Shown here: positions 41,297-49,545 of the stretch, piece after piece | How the letters are laid out: each line of letters opens with the position of its first letter | Position numbering within the stretch: the first letter of the stretch is position 1 | Assembly: GCF_020700235.1 (NCBI RefSeq) | Contig: NZ_CP085301.1 | Span: 3,757,468-3,821,467 of the forward strand | Direction: 5' to 3' | Source: Haladaptatus pallidirubidus | GTDB lineage: Archaea; Halobacteriota; Halobacteria; Halobacteriales; Haladaptataceae | Length of the DNA: 64,000 nt | Position numbers and translations under genes: made by a program | Notes under the pieces: model-generated | The model's input: the letters and a program-made list of their open reading frames with translations, nothing else | Databases searched by the model: none | What the model was told of the DNA's origin: nothing

Positions 41297-41743
41297 ATGA
41301 GCATTAGAACCGCGGACAACGAGGCGGTTGTAATTCGAGAAATCGAGGAAGTATGGAACGGCGACGGTGACCTCGGCGTCATCGACGACCTCGTCGCGGA
41401 GGACGTGGTCTACCACACCCCTACGATGGACATGCGCGGTCGGGGCGAATACCGAGAGATGGCCGAGGAAGTTCGAAACATCTTCACCGACCTCGAAATG
41501 ACCGTGGCGGACGTGGTTCCGTCGGACGATAAGGTGGCGGTTCGGTACACCGTGCGGGGAACCCACAGCGGCGAGATGATGGGCATCGAACCGACGGACG
41601 AGAGAATCGAAATGACGGGTATCCTCATCGACCGCGTCGAAGACGGGAAAATACGGGAGCGCCACGACGTTTCCGACGAACTGGGAATGTTCGTTCAACT
41701 TGGCGTCGTCGAGCTGCCGGAGATGGACGAGTACGAGGAGTAA
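41297..41743 (+). CDS. SnoaL-like ester cyclase-family protein, copy 1
   Basis: The 148-aa product has the SnoaL-like cone fold signature: EEVWNGDGDLGVIDDLVAED, then VVYHTPTMDMRGRGEYREMA and VRYTVRGTHSGEMMGIEPTD, ending with the conserved RIEMTGILIDRVEDGKI. Such proteins act as polyketide cyclases or small-molecule isomerases or binding proteins; the acidic residue near THSGEMMG would be part of the pocket. It is a close paralogue of the gene at 42008-42460. The frame has the acidic bias of its neighbours. Confidence 0.83.
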   Translation: MSIRTADNEAVVIREIEEVWNGDGDLGVIDDLVAEDVVYHTPTMDMRGRGEYREMAEEVRNIFTDLEMTVADVVPSDDKVAVRYTVRGTHSGEMMGIEPTDERIEMTGILIDRVEDGKIRERHDVSDELGMFVQLGVVELPEMDEYEE

Positions 41744-41948
41744 CCGAACGACCCTATTTTAGACTTTAGACGAATCTCGCCGCGTGAGCACGGTTCACCG
41801 ATGAGAGAAGACGAGAGAACCGAACGGTAAGGTCGCGTGTTTCCCGTCTTTCCTATTGTCCCACCAAATGTACGAAATAAGTCGGATTAAAGTGGAATCA
41901 GTAGCACCGTTGAACCAGTAGATATTGCTCGCCGCCGCCCGCTTCCAT

Positions 41949-41969
41949 CTGAACGATAGTTTTCGTTTA
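41949..41969 (+). promoter_or_regulatory. Conserved upstream element, copy 2
   Basis: Identical over 21 nt to 41235-41255. It ends 38 nt before the ATG of the second SnoaL-like gene. Flanking sequence differs, so the block has been kept by selection or is the edge of the gene duplication. Confidence 0.6.
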
Positions 41970-42007
41970 CCGTCTCTGTCTGTGTATCGTCACTTGGGGG
42001 AAGAACA

Positions 42008-42460
42008 ATGAGTACAATAACAGCGAACAACGAGGCGATTGCCTTCCGGGATGTCAAAGCGGTATGGAACAGCGGTGGAAATCTCGATGTAATTACCGAC
42101 CTCGTCAGCGACGACTTCGTTTACCACAATCCGATGCTCGGCGAGCCAGGTCGCGGGGCAGATGGATACCGCAAACAGGCCGAAACGTTCCGAGACGCCT
42201 TTTCCGACATCGAGATGACGGTAGACGAGATGATCGCCGTGGACGACGCGGTGACGATTCGATACACGACGCGGGCGACTCACGACGGCGAGTTACTGGG
42301 CGTCGAGCCGACACACGCGAACATCGAAATAACCGGAATCCTCGTCAACCACCTGGAGGACGGCAAACTCAAAGCGATGTACGTCAACGACGACGCGCTG
42401 GGGCTGATCGAACAAATCGGTGCCGTCGAACCGCCGGAAAAAGCGGTGCTGTCGCGCTGA
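42008..42460 (+). CDS. SnoaL-like ester cyclase-family protein, copy 2
   Basis: The 150-aa product parallels copy 1: AVWNSGGNLDVITDLVSDDF, GEPGRGADGYRKQAETFRD and IRYTTRATHDGELLGVEPTH, then NIEITGILVNHLEDGKLKAM. The two proteins differ widely at the sequence level (roughly half identical by eye), so the duplication is old. It has its own start, upstream block and likely promoter. The next gene, tyrA, starts 52 bp downstream and is unrelated in function. Confidence 0.83.
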   Translation: MSTITANNEAIAFRDVKAVWNSGGNLDVITDLVSDDFVYHNPMLGEPGRGADGYRKQAETFRDAFSDIEMTVDEMIAVDDAVTIRYTTRATHDGELLGVEPTHANIEITGILVNHLEDGKLKAMYVNDDALGLIEQIGAVEPPEKAVLSR

Positions 42461-42512
42461 CGCACCCGGACAAACGAACCTCTTTTGGGCGAACCGCGCC
42501 AAACCGGATGCA

Positions 42513-43268
42513 ATGAACGTACTCGTCGTCGGCGCGGGCGCGATGGGTCGCTGGTTCGCCGAGGCGACGAACCGCGACCTCGCATTTACCGACGCAGATC
42601 CGGCGGTGGCGGAGCGTGCCGCAAACGAACTCGGCGGGAAGGCGGTCGAACTGGACACGTCGGAAACGTTCGACGCGGTCTGTTTGGCGGTGCCCCTGCT
42701 CGCAGTCGAAGAGGCAATCGAAGACCACGCTGGAAAAGCGGAACGAGCAATCCTCGACCTGACCGGCGTGATGGCGGAACCGGTTTCCGCGATGGCCGAC
42801 CACGCACCCGGCAAAGAACGGGTAAGCCTCCACCCTCTCTTCGCCCCCGACAACGCGCCCGGAAACGTGGCCGTCGTCGCGGACGAATCCGGCCCGACGA
42901 CAGACAACCTCCTCTCGGCCCTCGAATCGCGCGGCAACACGCTGGTCGAGACGACGCCGGAGGAACACGACGAGGCGATGACGACCGTGCAGGCGGGCGC
43001 GCACACCGCGATTCTCGCCTTCGCGCTCTCGGCGAATTCGGTTCCGGAGGGACTCCGAACGCCCGTTTACGACTGCCTCGCGGACCTCACGGCGCAAGTG
43101 ACAGACGGTGATTCGCGCGTCTACGCCGATATTCAGGAGGCGTTCGATGGTGCGGAAGACGTTGCAGTCGCGGCCCAGGAACTCACGGACGCAGACCCGA
43201 CCGAGTTCGAGCGACTGTATCGAAAGGCAAAAGCGAAGACCGAAACGCGCGCCGAGGAGAAACGATGA
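42513..43268 (+). CDS. tyrA: Prephenate/arogenate dehydrogenase (TyrA)
   Basis: TyrA oxidises prephenate to 4-hydroxyphenylpyruvate for tyrosine synthesis. The 251-aa product begins with the NAD(P) Rossmann motif VVGAGAMGRWFAEA (4-17), followed by AVCLAVPLLAVEEAI and LHPLFAPDNAPGNVAVVA, where the SLHPLF stretch is family-typical. It is shorter than bacterial TyrA and has no mutase domain; a separate chorismate mutase is at 59120-59386. ATG 42513 gives the Rossmann start. Its stop overlaps the next gene's start (ATGA). Confidence 0.85.
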   Translation: MNVLVVGAGAMGRWFAEATNRDLAFTDADPAVAERAANELGGKAVELDTSETFDAVCLAVPLLAVEEAIEDHAGKAERAILDLTGVMAEPVSAMADHAPGKERVSLHPLFAPDNAPGNVAVVADESGPTTDNLLSALESRGNTLVETTPEEHDEAMTTVQAGAHTAILAFALSANSVPEGLRTPVYDCLADLTAQVTDGDSRVYADIQEAFDGAEDVAVAAQELTDADPTEFERLYRKAKAKTETRAEEKR

Positions 43269-44692
43269 ACTCCGACCAGCGCGAACAGGTGCGCTCGAAC
43301 GCGCTCTACCTCCGCGACGTGCGCCCAATCGACCCGGAGGAAATCGCGGAGTACATCGAAGGACAACCCCATCCAGCTGTCGTCCGGCAGGTGCTCCGCG
43401 AACAGTCGCTCGACCTCGCCCTCGTCGAACGCGACGACGGGGCCTTCGAACCAGTTTCCGAGGAGCCGATTGCTCCGGAGTTCCGCGGCGTCGAATCGTT
43501 TCCGGAACAGTACAGCAGGAAACTCGAAGATCTGCTCGTCGGGGAGTTCGGCGTCGGATGGCCAGACGGCGAATCGGGAGCGCAGTTGCGCGAGACGATT
43601 CGCCGACTGAAGGAGGATTACTTCGCGCAGAATTCGGTGGAGTACGATTATCGAGTCGCGCTCGGCTACGCTATCTACCACCTGCCGGACTACTACGCCG
43701 CGGTTCAGTACGTTCTCTCGGAACTCGCGGAACGCGGTCTGCTCTCCAAAAAATTGCGCGTGTTGGACGTCGGTGCCGGGGTCGGCGGCCCCGCGCTCGG
43801 TCTGCACGATTTCTACCCCGAGGACAGTTTGGTTGAGTATCACGCCGTCGAACCGAGCGACGCCGTAGAGGTGTTTGCCGCGATGACGGAGGAAACGCGG
43901 GAGAGCTTCGACGCGACGACGCATCGGGAGACGGCCGAGGCGTTCGAACCGGACGGGGAGTACGACATCGTCCTGTTCGCCAACGTGTTGACCGAGGTGG
44001 ACGACCCCGAGACAGTCGTGGAAAAATATCTCGACTATCTCGCCGACGACGGGGCGATGGTCGCCATCGCCCCGGCGGATAAAAACGCCAGCATCGGCCT
44101 TCGGGAGGTCGAACGGAGCGTTTCCGACCGGACGACTGTGTATTCGCCGACGCTCCGCCTCTGGCCGAGCGAGGAACCGAGCGACCGCGGATGGTCGTTC
44201 GACGTGAAACCGGATTTGGAAATTCCGGCGTTTCAGCGTCGGTTGGACGGGAGCGAGGACAGGGACGAAAGCGAGGACGGCGGGGCGGACGACCGAGGCG
44301 ACGGCGAGTTCGTCAACGTGGACGTGCAGTACTCGCACGTCATCCTTCGAACCGACGGAATCAGACGACGCGAGTTCACAGCCGACAAATCCCGGTCGGC
44401 GAAGATGGCGGAGATGGAACGACACGTCACGGAGCGCGTGAATCTCGTCGCGGTGAAACTCAGTCACTCGCTGTCGGAGGACGGGAGAAACGAGCTGTTC
44501 AAAATCAGCGACGGGAGCGAGAACGTCGGTCACTTTGCGGTGTTGACGAAGGAAACGGCACTCAACCGCGCACTTCGTGAGGCGGCGTACGGGGGTCTCG
44601 TTTCGTTCGAGGAAGTGCTGGTTCTGTGGAACGAGGACGAAGGTGCGTACAATCTCGTGGTCGACGAGAAGACGATCGTTGACCGCCTATAA
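43265..44692 (+). CDS. Rsm22-like SAM-dependent methyltransferase
   Basis: The 475-aa product resembles small-subunit Rsm22-type proteins. A central SAM-binding motif is seen as LRVLDVGAGVGGPALGLHDF (about 158-177), followed by YHAVEPSDAVEVF and DIVLFANVLTEV. Rsm22 proteins associate with the small ribosomal subunit, in mitochondria with a [4Fe-4S] cluster. I do not see the usual Cys cluster here, so that part may be lost or altered. An acidic insert of about 25 residues lies near 325. Start is coupled to tyrA by overlap, for no obvious functional reason. Confidence 0.78.
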   Translation: MNSDQREQVRSNALYLRDVRPIDPEEIAEYIEGQPHPAVVRQVLREQSLDLALVERDDGAFEPVSEEPIAPEFRGVESFPEQYSRKLEDLLVGEFGVGWPDGESGAQLRETIRRLKEDYFAQNSVEYDYRVALGYAIYHLPDYYAAVQYVLSELAERGLLSKKLRVLDVGAGVGGPALGLHDFYPEDSLVEYHAVEPSDAVEVFAAMTEETRESFDATTHRETAEAFEPDGEYDIVLFANVLTEVDDPETVVEKYLDYLADDGAMVAIAPADKNASIGLREVERSVSDRTTVYSPTLRLWPSEEPSDRGWSFDVKPDLEIPAFQRRLDGSEDRDESEDGGADDRGDGEFVNVDVQYSHVILRTDGIRRREFTADKSRSAKMAEMERHVTERVNLVAVKLSHSLSEDGRNELFKISDGSENVGHFAVLTKETALNRALREAAYGGLVSFEEVLVLWNEDEGAYNLVVDEKTIVDRL

Positions 44693-44693
44693 C

Positions 44694-44906
44694 TCAATTC
44701 GTTTCCACGACTTCTCTGACGTAGTTGTAGTAAGAACCGAACTTCCCTTCATCGTTCGGTGATAACGGGATGTTGTTCTCTGCCAGCAGTTCAACGGTCT
44801 TTCGCGGCTTGCACTCGAACCAGATGGACAGTACGTCCACGTTCCGCTGGGCGTATTCGTAGTTGAGTTCCAGTGTTCGCGCGTCGGTGACGTTTCCCTC
44901 CGCCAT
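44694..44906 (-). CDS. Small hypothetical protein
   Basis: The 70-aa product (MAEGNVTDARTLELNYEYAQ at the start) is soluble and helical. It has a central IWFECKPRKTVELLAENN and ends YYNYVREVVETN. No family is recognised. It converges on the Rsm22-like gene with a 1-nt gap. Clean start and stop and an even composition support coding; a start two codons earlier (44912) is possible. Confidence 0.55.
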   Translation of the reverse strand: MAEGNVTDARTLELNYEYAQRNVDVLSIWFECKPRKTVELLAENNIPLSPNDEGKFGSYYNYVREVVETN

Positions 44907-45067
44907 AGCCACCTAGACAGAGGAAACCACACGGCATAAATCCACGTGGTTTATTAATTATCATTCTGTTATTGTATAACGATGTGAATATGAAATCGAT
45001 GGCGCTCGAAAGTATTTTGCTGAACGTATTCTGCATTTGCCGTCGGTCGTCTCACTGATTTTCGTCT

Positions 45068-45562
45068 TTGCAGGTCCCTTCGCTCACCGCGGCAACCGTT
45101 CTTCTCATCGCAACCGTGGGAATTATCCTCGTTGCAGCGTTAGCGATACCGTCTTGCTGTTCGCGCCCGCACCACGACCGTTCTGCTGGCGGTAACGGGC
45201 CGGTTGTGGCGCTATTCGGCGGGAATCGCGTGAGCGACTATTTTCGAACCCCCTGTCCCGCCATTCTGTTCGCCGTCGGACTCGCCTGTTTGTTCCTGAT
45301 ACCGGGAGTCGGCGGCGCCCTCACTGCGGTCGGCGTCACTCATTTTCGACGGATCACCTCCTTTCGTTCGGCGTCGTCGGGTCTTTTTCGTCTCGCAAGT
45401 ATCGAAGGTACCGGGCGGCCCGACGACCTCTCGCGCGGTGCTGAAGTGGTCGGCGTTCGCCGTGGCGTCCCTTTGACTTCTCGGCGGCACGGTGCGCTGG
45501 CTAGCGTAATTGTTAACCGAACGGAGGATTTTTGCGCTCCCGTTCCGACCCCCTTTTCATGA
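45068..45562 (+). pseudogene. Possible decayed two-helix membrane-protein gene upstream of surE
   Basis: A 165-codon frame opens at TTG 45068. Its first half has two convincing membrane helices (TVLLIATVGIILVAALAIP and ILFAVGLACLFLIPGVGGAL). Its second half is Arg/Ser-rich and looks non-coding. The stop overlaps the surE ATG (ATGA), which may be chance. It could be a small membrane protein with a decayed tail, or simply an open frame. The rest of 44907-45558 shows nothing recognisable. Confidence 0.22.
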
Positions 45563-46335
45563 GCGACTCTCCGGAAATTCTCCTGACGAACGACGACGGT
45601 ATCGACAGTCCCGGCATCCGCGCGCTGTACGACGCGCTACAGGAAGTCGGCAACGTGACCACCGTCGCCCCTGCCACCGACCAGAGCGCGGTCGGCCGGG
45701 CGATGTCCTACGAAGTGGAGGTCGAAGAGCACGAAATCGGCTACGCCATCACGGGGACTCCAACCGACTGCGTCGTCGCGGGATTGACCGAACTTGGCCC
45801 GTACCCGGACATCGTCGTCTCGGGGTGTAACAACGGCGCGAATCTTGGAGCCTACGTCCTCGGTCGCTCGGGAACCGTCAGCGCCGCCGTCGAAGCCGCC
45901 TTTTTCGACGTTCCCGCAATCGCCGTCTCGCTCCACGTTCCGAACTACATGTGGCCGCACGACACGACGAAAGAAGAGTACGAGGAAGCGGTACGTGCAA
46001 CGACCTTTCTCGCCGAACGCTCGCTCGACGCGGGCGTGTTCGAACAGGCCGAATACCTGAACGTCAACGCACCCTTGCCGGGCGACGAACCCGCGACAAT
46101 GGAAGTCACGCGGCCCTCGCACGTGTACGACATGAACGCGACGAACGACGGCGGCGTCGTCACCCTCCACGATTTGACGTGGGAGCAGATGGACGACGAA
46201 ACGCTCCCCGATCCGGACGGGACCGACCGCAGAGCCGTGTTCGAAGGCCGAGTGAGCGTCTCGCCGCTGACCGCGCCGCACACCACGGAACACCACGAAT
46301 CGTTGGACGAACTGGTTACGGCGTATCACGAGTAG
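45559..46335 (+). CDS. surE: SurE, 5'/3'-nucleotidase
   Basis: SurE dephosphorylates nucleoside monophosphates and some polyphosphates. The 258-aa product has the metal-binding start ILLTNDDGIDSPGIRALYDA (6-25), APATDQSAVGRAMSY and VSGCNNGANLGAYVLGRSGTV, where an Asn in the NNG segment is a metal ligand. Length matches the family. ATG 45559 is preferred over 45532, whose extra residues are basic. Cytoplasmic. Confidence 0.93.
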   Translation: MSDSPEILLTNDDGIDSPGIRALYDALQEVGNVTTVAPATDQSAVGRAMSYEVEVEEHEIGYAITGTPTDCVVAGLTELGPYPDIVVSGCNNGANLGAYVLGRSGTVSAAVEAAFFDVPAIAVSLHVPNYMWPHDTTKEEYEEAVRATTFLAERSLDAGVFEQAEYLNVNAPLPGDEPATMEVTRPSHVYDMNATNDGGVVTLHDLTWEQMDDETLPDPDGTDRRAVFEGRVSVSPLTAPHTTEHHESLDELVTAYHE

Positions 46336-46431
46336 TCGAGGGACGGTCACCGTCTATCAGAACAGGCGTACACCCTGCATACCTCGGCACTACCGTTTTA
46401 TCCGTCGGTGACCAACCGCTCTCCGACGACT

Positions 46432-48825
46432 ATGGGGAAAAGGGAAGACACCGTGAGTCACATCGACATCGACCGACTCGCGCTCGATACGCTTCCGGTG
46501 AACGTCGCCGTTCTCGACGAACGAGGCGTCGTGGTGGCGACAAACCGGACGTGGGAGGAGTTCGGCCGTGAAAACGGCCTTTCGACGACGACGCTCGGCA
46601 GCAGCTACCTCGACGTTTGTGATTCCGCCGTCGAACCGACGGCAAACGAGGCGGCGAAGGGCATTCGGGAAATTCTTGCCGGAGAACGCAGCAAGTTGTC
46701 GCTCGAATATCCGTGTCATTCGCCGACGGAACGGCGCTGGTTTCTGCTGTCTGCAACGGGGACGAAGACCGGTGACAAGCCATACGTCGTCGTCGCGCAT
46801 TTGAACATTACGAATCGTAAGGAACGCGAGCTTCAAGTCGAACGGTATCAGACAATCGTCCAGAACGTCCCGCTCGTTCTTTTCGTCTTCGATAAAGATG
46901 GAACGTTCACGCTCTCCGAGGGGCGTGGACTGGCGGGTCTCGGACTCGCCGAGGACGAAGTGGTCGGTGAATCGGTGTTCGACCGTTACGGCGAGTTTCC
47001 CGACATCGTGGTGGACTGCAATCGTGCGCTCTCCGGCGAACGAGTTCACTCCAAAGCTCGGGTTGGCGACCGTTCATTCGAAGTCGTCTACCAGCCGGTC
47101 GTGGACGATTTCGGGAGCGTACAACGGGTTGTCGGTGTGGCAATAGACGTGACGAAACGAGAGCGACACGAACAGGTTCTGGCCGCCTTATCCGACCTCA
47201 CTCGCGTCCTACTGGAGACTGAAACGACGGATGAAGTGTGTGAAATCGCTGTTGACGGGGCGGAGGGCGTACTCGACCTTCCGAAGACGCTCATCGCGCT
47301 GTACGACGAAACCGAACGAGCGCTGCGGATTCGCGCGGGTGAATATCGGAACGGGACGGGTATCGACGACTCGAACGCCAACGAACTGCTTGACGTCGAA
47401 AGCCGCGATGGTCCCGCGTGGCAGTCGTTCATCGAGAACGAACCGAAGTTCGAGGAGGGAATCGCCGTCCTGCCGCTCGGCAATCACGGCGTCTTCGTCA
47501 CGAAAGCCGAAGACGAATCCGCACTCGACATCGCGGAACTCTGTTCGGCGGCGGTCGAATCTGCGCTTGGTCGAGCAAACAGGGAGCGAACCTTGCGCGA
47601 ACAGGAAGCAACGCTCCGTCGCCAGAACGCCGCGCTCGAACGATTGAACGAGTTGAACGAAGGGATTCGGCGTATCGACCGGGCGCTCGTGGAGGCGCGA
47701 AGTCGGGACGAAATCGAACGAGCGGTGTGTACCAGATTGGCGAGCGGTGGTCCGTATCGGTTCGCGTGGGTCGGCGAAAACGACCCCGGGCCGAAAGCAG
47801 TGGTTCCCCGCGAATCGGCGGGTATCGGTCGCGGCTTTCTCGACGCGATCTCCGTCTCACCGGACGATGTGGCCTCGACCGATCTGACGGGAATTGCGGT
47901 ACGGACGGGGCGAGCGCAGGTCGTCCAGGACGTTCTCCGCGACCCACCGTCGGAACAGTGGCGGCGCGAGGCGCTCAAACGCGGCTATCGCTCTGCCTGC
48001 GCGCTCCCACTTCGCTACGAGGACGCCGTGTACGGCGTCCTCACCGTTTACTCCGACCGACGAGGAACGTTCGACGAACTCGAACGTGCGGTTCTCGACG
48101 ACGTGAGCCAGACGGTCGCCTTCGCCATCAACGCCGTCGAGAGCAAGAAAGCGCTCGTTGGCGGCGACGTGATCGAACTTCAATTCGACGTGATCGATTC
48201 CTCCATCGTCTTCATCTCTATCAAACGCGAAACCGGTGGCAGCGTCGAGTTCATGGGCGTCGTCTCGGAACCCAACGGGGGGGTAAAAACCTTCTTTACG
48301 GTCCGAGATGCCACGGTCGAAGAGGTGCAAGCAGTCGCCTCTCGTTCGCTCGAAATCATCGACATAGAACACGTCAGCGACCGAAACAGCACCGCGCTGT
48401 TTTCGGCGACGCTCACGGATTCGAGTTTCATCGGAACGCTTCTCGACCACGGCGCAGTTCCCGAGACGTTCCTCGTGGACGACCTCCCCGCGCGTGTCGT
48501 CGCCCGACTTCCGGCGAACGCCGACATTCGAACCTTCGTCGAAGTGCTGCAACGACGATTCCCCGGAATCGAACTCCGGAGCCGCCGCCAGCGCGAACGG
48601 GCCGTAACCACCGGCAATTTCGACGTTGCACTTACGGAAACTCTAACCAACCGGCAACGGGAGACGTTGGAAACCGCCTACTACAGCGGCTTTTTCGATT
48701 CGCCGCGAAAGAGCACCGGCGAGGAGGTCGGACGCTCGCTCGGTATATCACAGCCGACGTTCCAACACCACCTGCGCGCCGCGGAGCGAAAACTGCTCTC
48801 CCAACTGCTCGAAAGTAGCGTCTAG
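46432..48825 (+). CDS. PAS/GAF sensor with bacterio-opsin-activator HTH (HTH_10)
   Basis: The 797-aa product has two PAS domains (about 10-110 and 130-240, the second with ETIVQNVPLVLFVFDKDGTF-type text). GAF-like domains follow (about 245-390 and 420-560), then a bat-type domain (VIELQFDVIDSSIVFISIKR) and a C-terminal HTH_10 domain (LTNRQRETLETAYYSGFFDS, ISQPTFQHHLRAAERKLL). Without kinase or receiver it is a one-component regulator sensing a ligand, redox state or light. The bacterio-opsin activator Bat has this layout. Target genes unknown. ATG 46432 is used; GTG 46408 is the alternative. Confidence 0.87.
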   Translation: MGKREDTVSHIDIDRLALDTLPVNVAVLDERGVVVATNRTWEEFGRENGLSTTTLGSSYLDVCDSAVEPTANEAAKGIREILAGERSKLSLEYPCHSPTERRWFLLSATGTKTGDKPYVVVAHLNITNRKERELQVERYQTIVQNVPLVLFVFDKDGTFTLSEGRGLAGLGLAEDEVVGESVFDRYGEFPDIVVDCNRALSGERVHSKARVGDRSFEVVYQPVVDDFGSVQRVVGVAIDVTKRERHEQVLAALSDLTRVLLETETTDEVCEIAVDGAEGVLDLPKTLIALYDETERALRIRAGEYRNGTGIDDSNANELLDVESRDGPAWQSFIENEPKFEEGIAVLPLGNHGVFVTKAEDESALDIAELCSAAVESALGRANRERTLREQEATLRRQNAALERLNELNEGIRRIDRALVEARSRDEIERAVCTRLASGGPYRFAWVGENDPGPKAVVPRESAGIGRGFLDAISVSPDDVASTDLTGIAVRTGRAQVVQDVLRDPPSEQWRREALKRGYRSACALPLRYEDAVYGVLTVYSDRRGTFDELERAVLDDVSQTVAFAINAVESKKALVGGDVIELQFDVIDSSIVFISIKRETGGSVEFMGVVSEPNGGVKTFFTVRDATVEEVQAVASRSLEIIDIEHVSDRNSTALFSATLTDSSFIGTLLDHGAVPETFLVDDLPARVVARLPANADIRTFVEVLQRRFPGIELRSRRQRERAVTTGNFDVALTETLTNRQRETLETAYYSGFFDSPRKSTGEEVGRSLGISQPTFQHHLRAAERKLLSQLLESSV

Positions 48826-48902
48826 GTAGATAGATGCCGCTATTTTCCGAGGCGTTCAATCTAGCTGGAAGGGCCTTTGCCGGAGAGTCCATCATAGTAA
48901 TC

Positions 48903-49160
48903 ATGAGAACAGACGTGCGGCAACGGCCTGACGGTCGGCGGAGAGAACGACCGAGTTTAGTCGTTCTCTCCGCCATCATGGAGAAAGCGGGCTACAGCGA
49001 TGCGACCGAGTTCGAAACGTGCTTGTACGACGTTATCGACCCGGACGCGCTCGACGGACTCTTTCACCACGGAACCAGACACGGGCGCGTCGAGTTCTCG
49101 CTCGACGGATACCGCGTCCACGTCCTTAGCGACGGAACGGTCGAACTCGCTGACGAATGA
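48903..49160 (+). CDS. HalOD1 output-domain protein
   Basis: The 85-aa product is mainly one HalOD1 domain: VVLSAIMEKAGYSDATEFET followed by LYDVIDPDALDGLF and VEFSLDGYRVHVLSDGTVEL. HalOD1 is a small haloarchaeal output domain linked to signalling proteins; its activity is unknown. The start at ATG 48903 is preferred over 48834. Its stop overlaps the next gene (ATGA). It lies 77 bp after the PAS/HTH_10 regulator, so the two may be functionally linked. Confidence 0.82.
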   Translation: MRTDVRQRPDGRRRERPSLVVLSAIMEKAGYSDATEFETCLYDVIDPDALDGLFHHGTRHGRVEFSLDGYRVHVLSDGTVELADE

Positions 49161-49372
49161 CGATGAACGACCCGCGGATAGCGGAGAACAGCCCAGAGAG
49201 GCCCGGTGGCGACCCCGTCTGTACGAACTGCGGTGACGCCATCGAAATCGAGTCGTGGCACCCGGTACTCGCCGAGACTGACGCCGACGGTTCGTTTCAC
49301 CTGTATCCGTTCTGTAGTTCTCACTGCCGAGACCTGTGGAATCACACCCGAACAATCAATCCCCGAGAATGA
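49157..49372 (+). CDS. Zinc-finger microprotein (DUF7576-like)
   Basis: The 71-aa product has CTNCGDAIEIESWHPV and, further on, FCSSHCRDLWNH: Cys22, Cys25, then Cys53 and Cys57 with nearby His, a treble-clef-like zinc site. The first ~18 residues are disordered. Overlaps at both ends (ATGA with HalOD1 upstream and with the next gene) show that the three genes are translated together. The DUF name is from memory. Role unknown; a partner of HalOD1 is likely. Confidence 0.78.
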   Translation: MTMNDPRIAENSPERPGGDPVCTNCGDAIEIESWHPVLAETDADGSFHLYPFCSSHCRDLWNHTRTINPRE

Positions 49373-49503
49373 CCAACCGACAACCGAACACGATAGAATA
49401 CAGCGAATACGAAGACGAGCACGGAATCGTAGCGATGTTCTACGACCCTAACAACCAACGGGCGTGGATTCGCGCCAGTACGACGGTACCGATACGACGG
49501 TAA
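49369..49503 (+). CDS. Forty-four-residue microprotein (DUF7331-like)
   Basis: Read from the ATG at 49369, which overlaps the previous stop, the frame encodes 44 residues: MTNRQPNTIEYSEYEDEHGI, then VAMFYDPNNQRAWIRAS and a short basic end, before TAA at 49501-49503. Pattern and size match small haloarchaeal DUF7331-type proteins. It is the third gene of the HalOD1 mini-operon and is short enough to be missed by automatic callers. Confidence 0.65.
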   Translation: MTNRQPNTIEYSEYEDEHGIVAMFYDPNNQRAWIRASTTVPIRR

Positions 49504-49545
49504 CCGAGTTTGATGTCCGAAGCTTTCACCCCGACCATCGAACCG

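Noticed and set aside
41235..41969. The 21-nt blocks as a CRISPR-like array
   Set aside because: There are only two copies, 714 nt apart, each placed at the same distance from a start codon.
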